Shown here: positions 12,786 to 12,840 of the stretch, one piece after another
Position numbering within the stretch: the stretch's first letter is position 1
How the letters are laid out: each line of letters starts with the position of its first letter
Assembly (NCBI GenBank): GCA_905215835.1
Contig: CAJMRR010000048.1
Location: 1-12,840, forward strand
Source of the DNA: an uncultured bacterium
GTDB taxonomy: Bacteria > Actinomycetota > Coriobacteriia > Coriobacteriales > Coriobacteriaceae
Direction of reading: 5' to 3'
Length of the DNA: 12,840 nt
Translations under genes and position numbers: made by a program
Notes under the pieces: generated by a model
The model's database searches: none
Seen by the model: only the letters and a program-made list of their open reading frames with translations
What the model was told of the DNA's origin: nothing

Positions 12786-12840
12786 AGCGTTGCCCTGACG
12801 AGCACGCCGGATTCCCGGGCCGGGCGGCCTGCGGTTTTAG

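Overview
The window is high-GC bacterial DNA, most likely from a Coriobacteriia actinobacterium close to Collinsella. This rests on the actinobacterial-type RpoB rifampicin-pocket motifs, the strong C/G-ending codon bias of the ribosomal and polymerase genes, and a galU gene lying between rplL and rpoB. The genus is an inference; no rRNA is present.

Layout. Bases 1-128 form a large perfect inverted repeat of unknown role. A strong promoter (166-194) then drives an L10-type leader RNA and an attenuator-like terminator ahead of rplJ (L10) and rplL (L7/L12). That pair ends at a Rho-independent terminator. galU follows with its own promoter and terminator. After a 287-base intergenic region with a LexA-box-like palindrome come rpoB and rpoC, translationally adjacent and closed by a very strong terminator at 10911-10948. 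All genes lie on the + strand.

Downstream is a self-contained regulatory pair: an ECF sigma factor and an overlapping single-pass membrane protein, probably its anti-sigma factor. It is preceded by a sequence that looks like an ECF-type promoter, so autoregulation is likely. Two identical 29-bp REP-like palindromes in opposite orientation bracket the pair. Codon choice in it is less biased than in rpoBC, as expected for weakly expressed or acquired genes.

Two points need attention. First, rpoB is not one open frame. Right after the rifampicin-resistance cluster I motif, 37 bases (4146-4182) replace the roughly 24 that encode a conserved RERAGF-type segment, leaving the gene +1 out of frame. 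This is more likely an assembly or consensus error than a living cell's state, but it must be checked. Second, RpoC carries a C-terminal extension of about 227 residues containing a 56-residue helix-hairpin-helix module. It aligns without gaps to the C-terminal domain of the RNA polymerase alpha subunit and keeps the equivalents of the DNA-contacting residues R265, N268, G296, K298 and E302. A beta-prime subunit with an alpha-CTD-like domain is the most interesting signal here.
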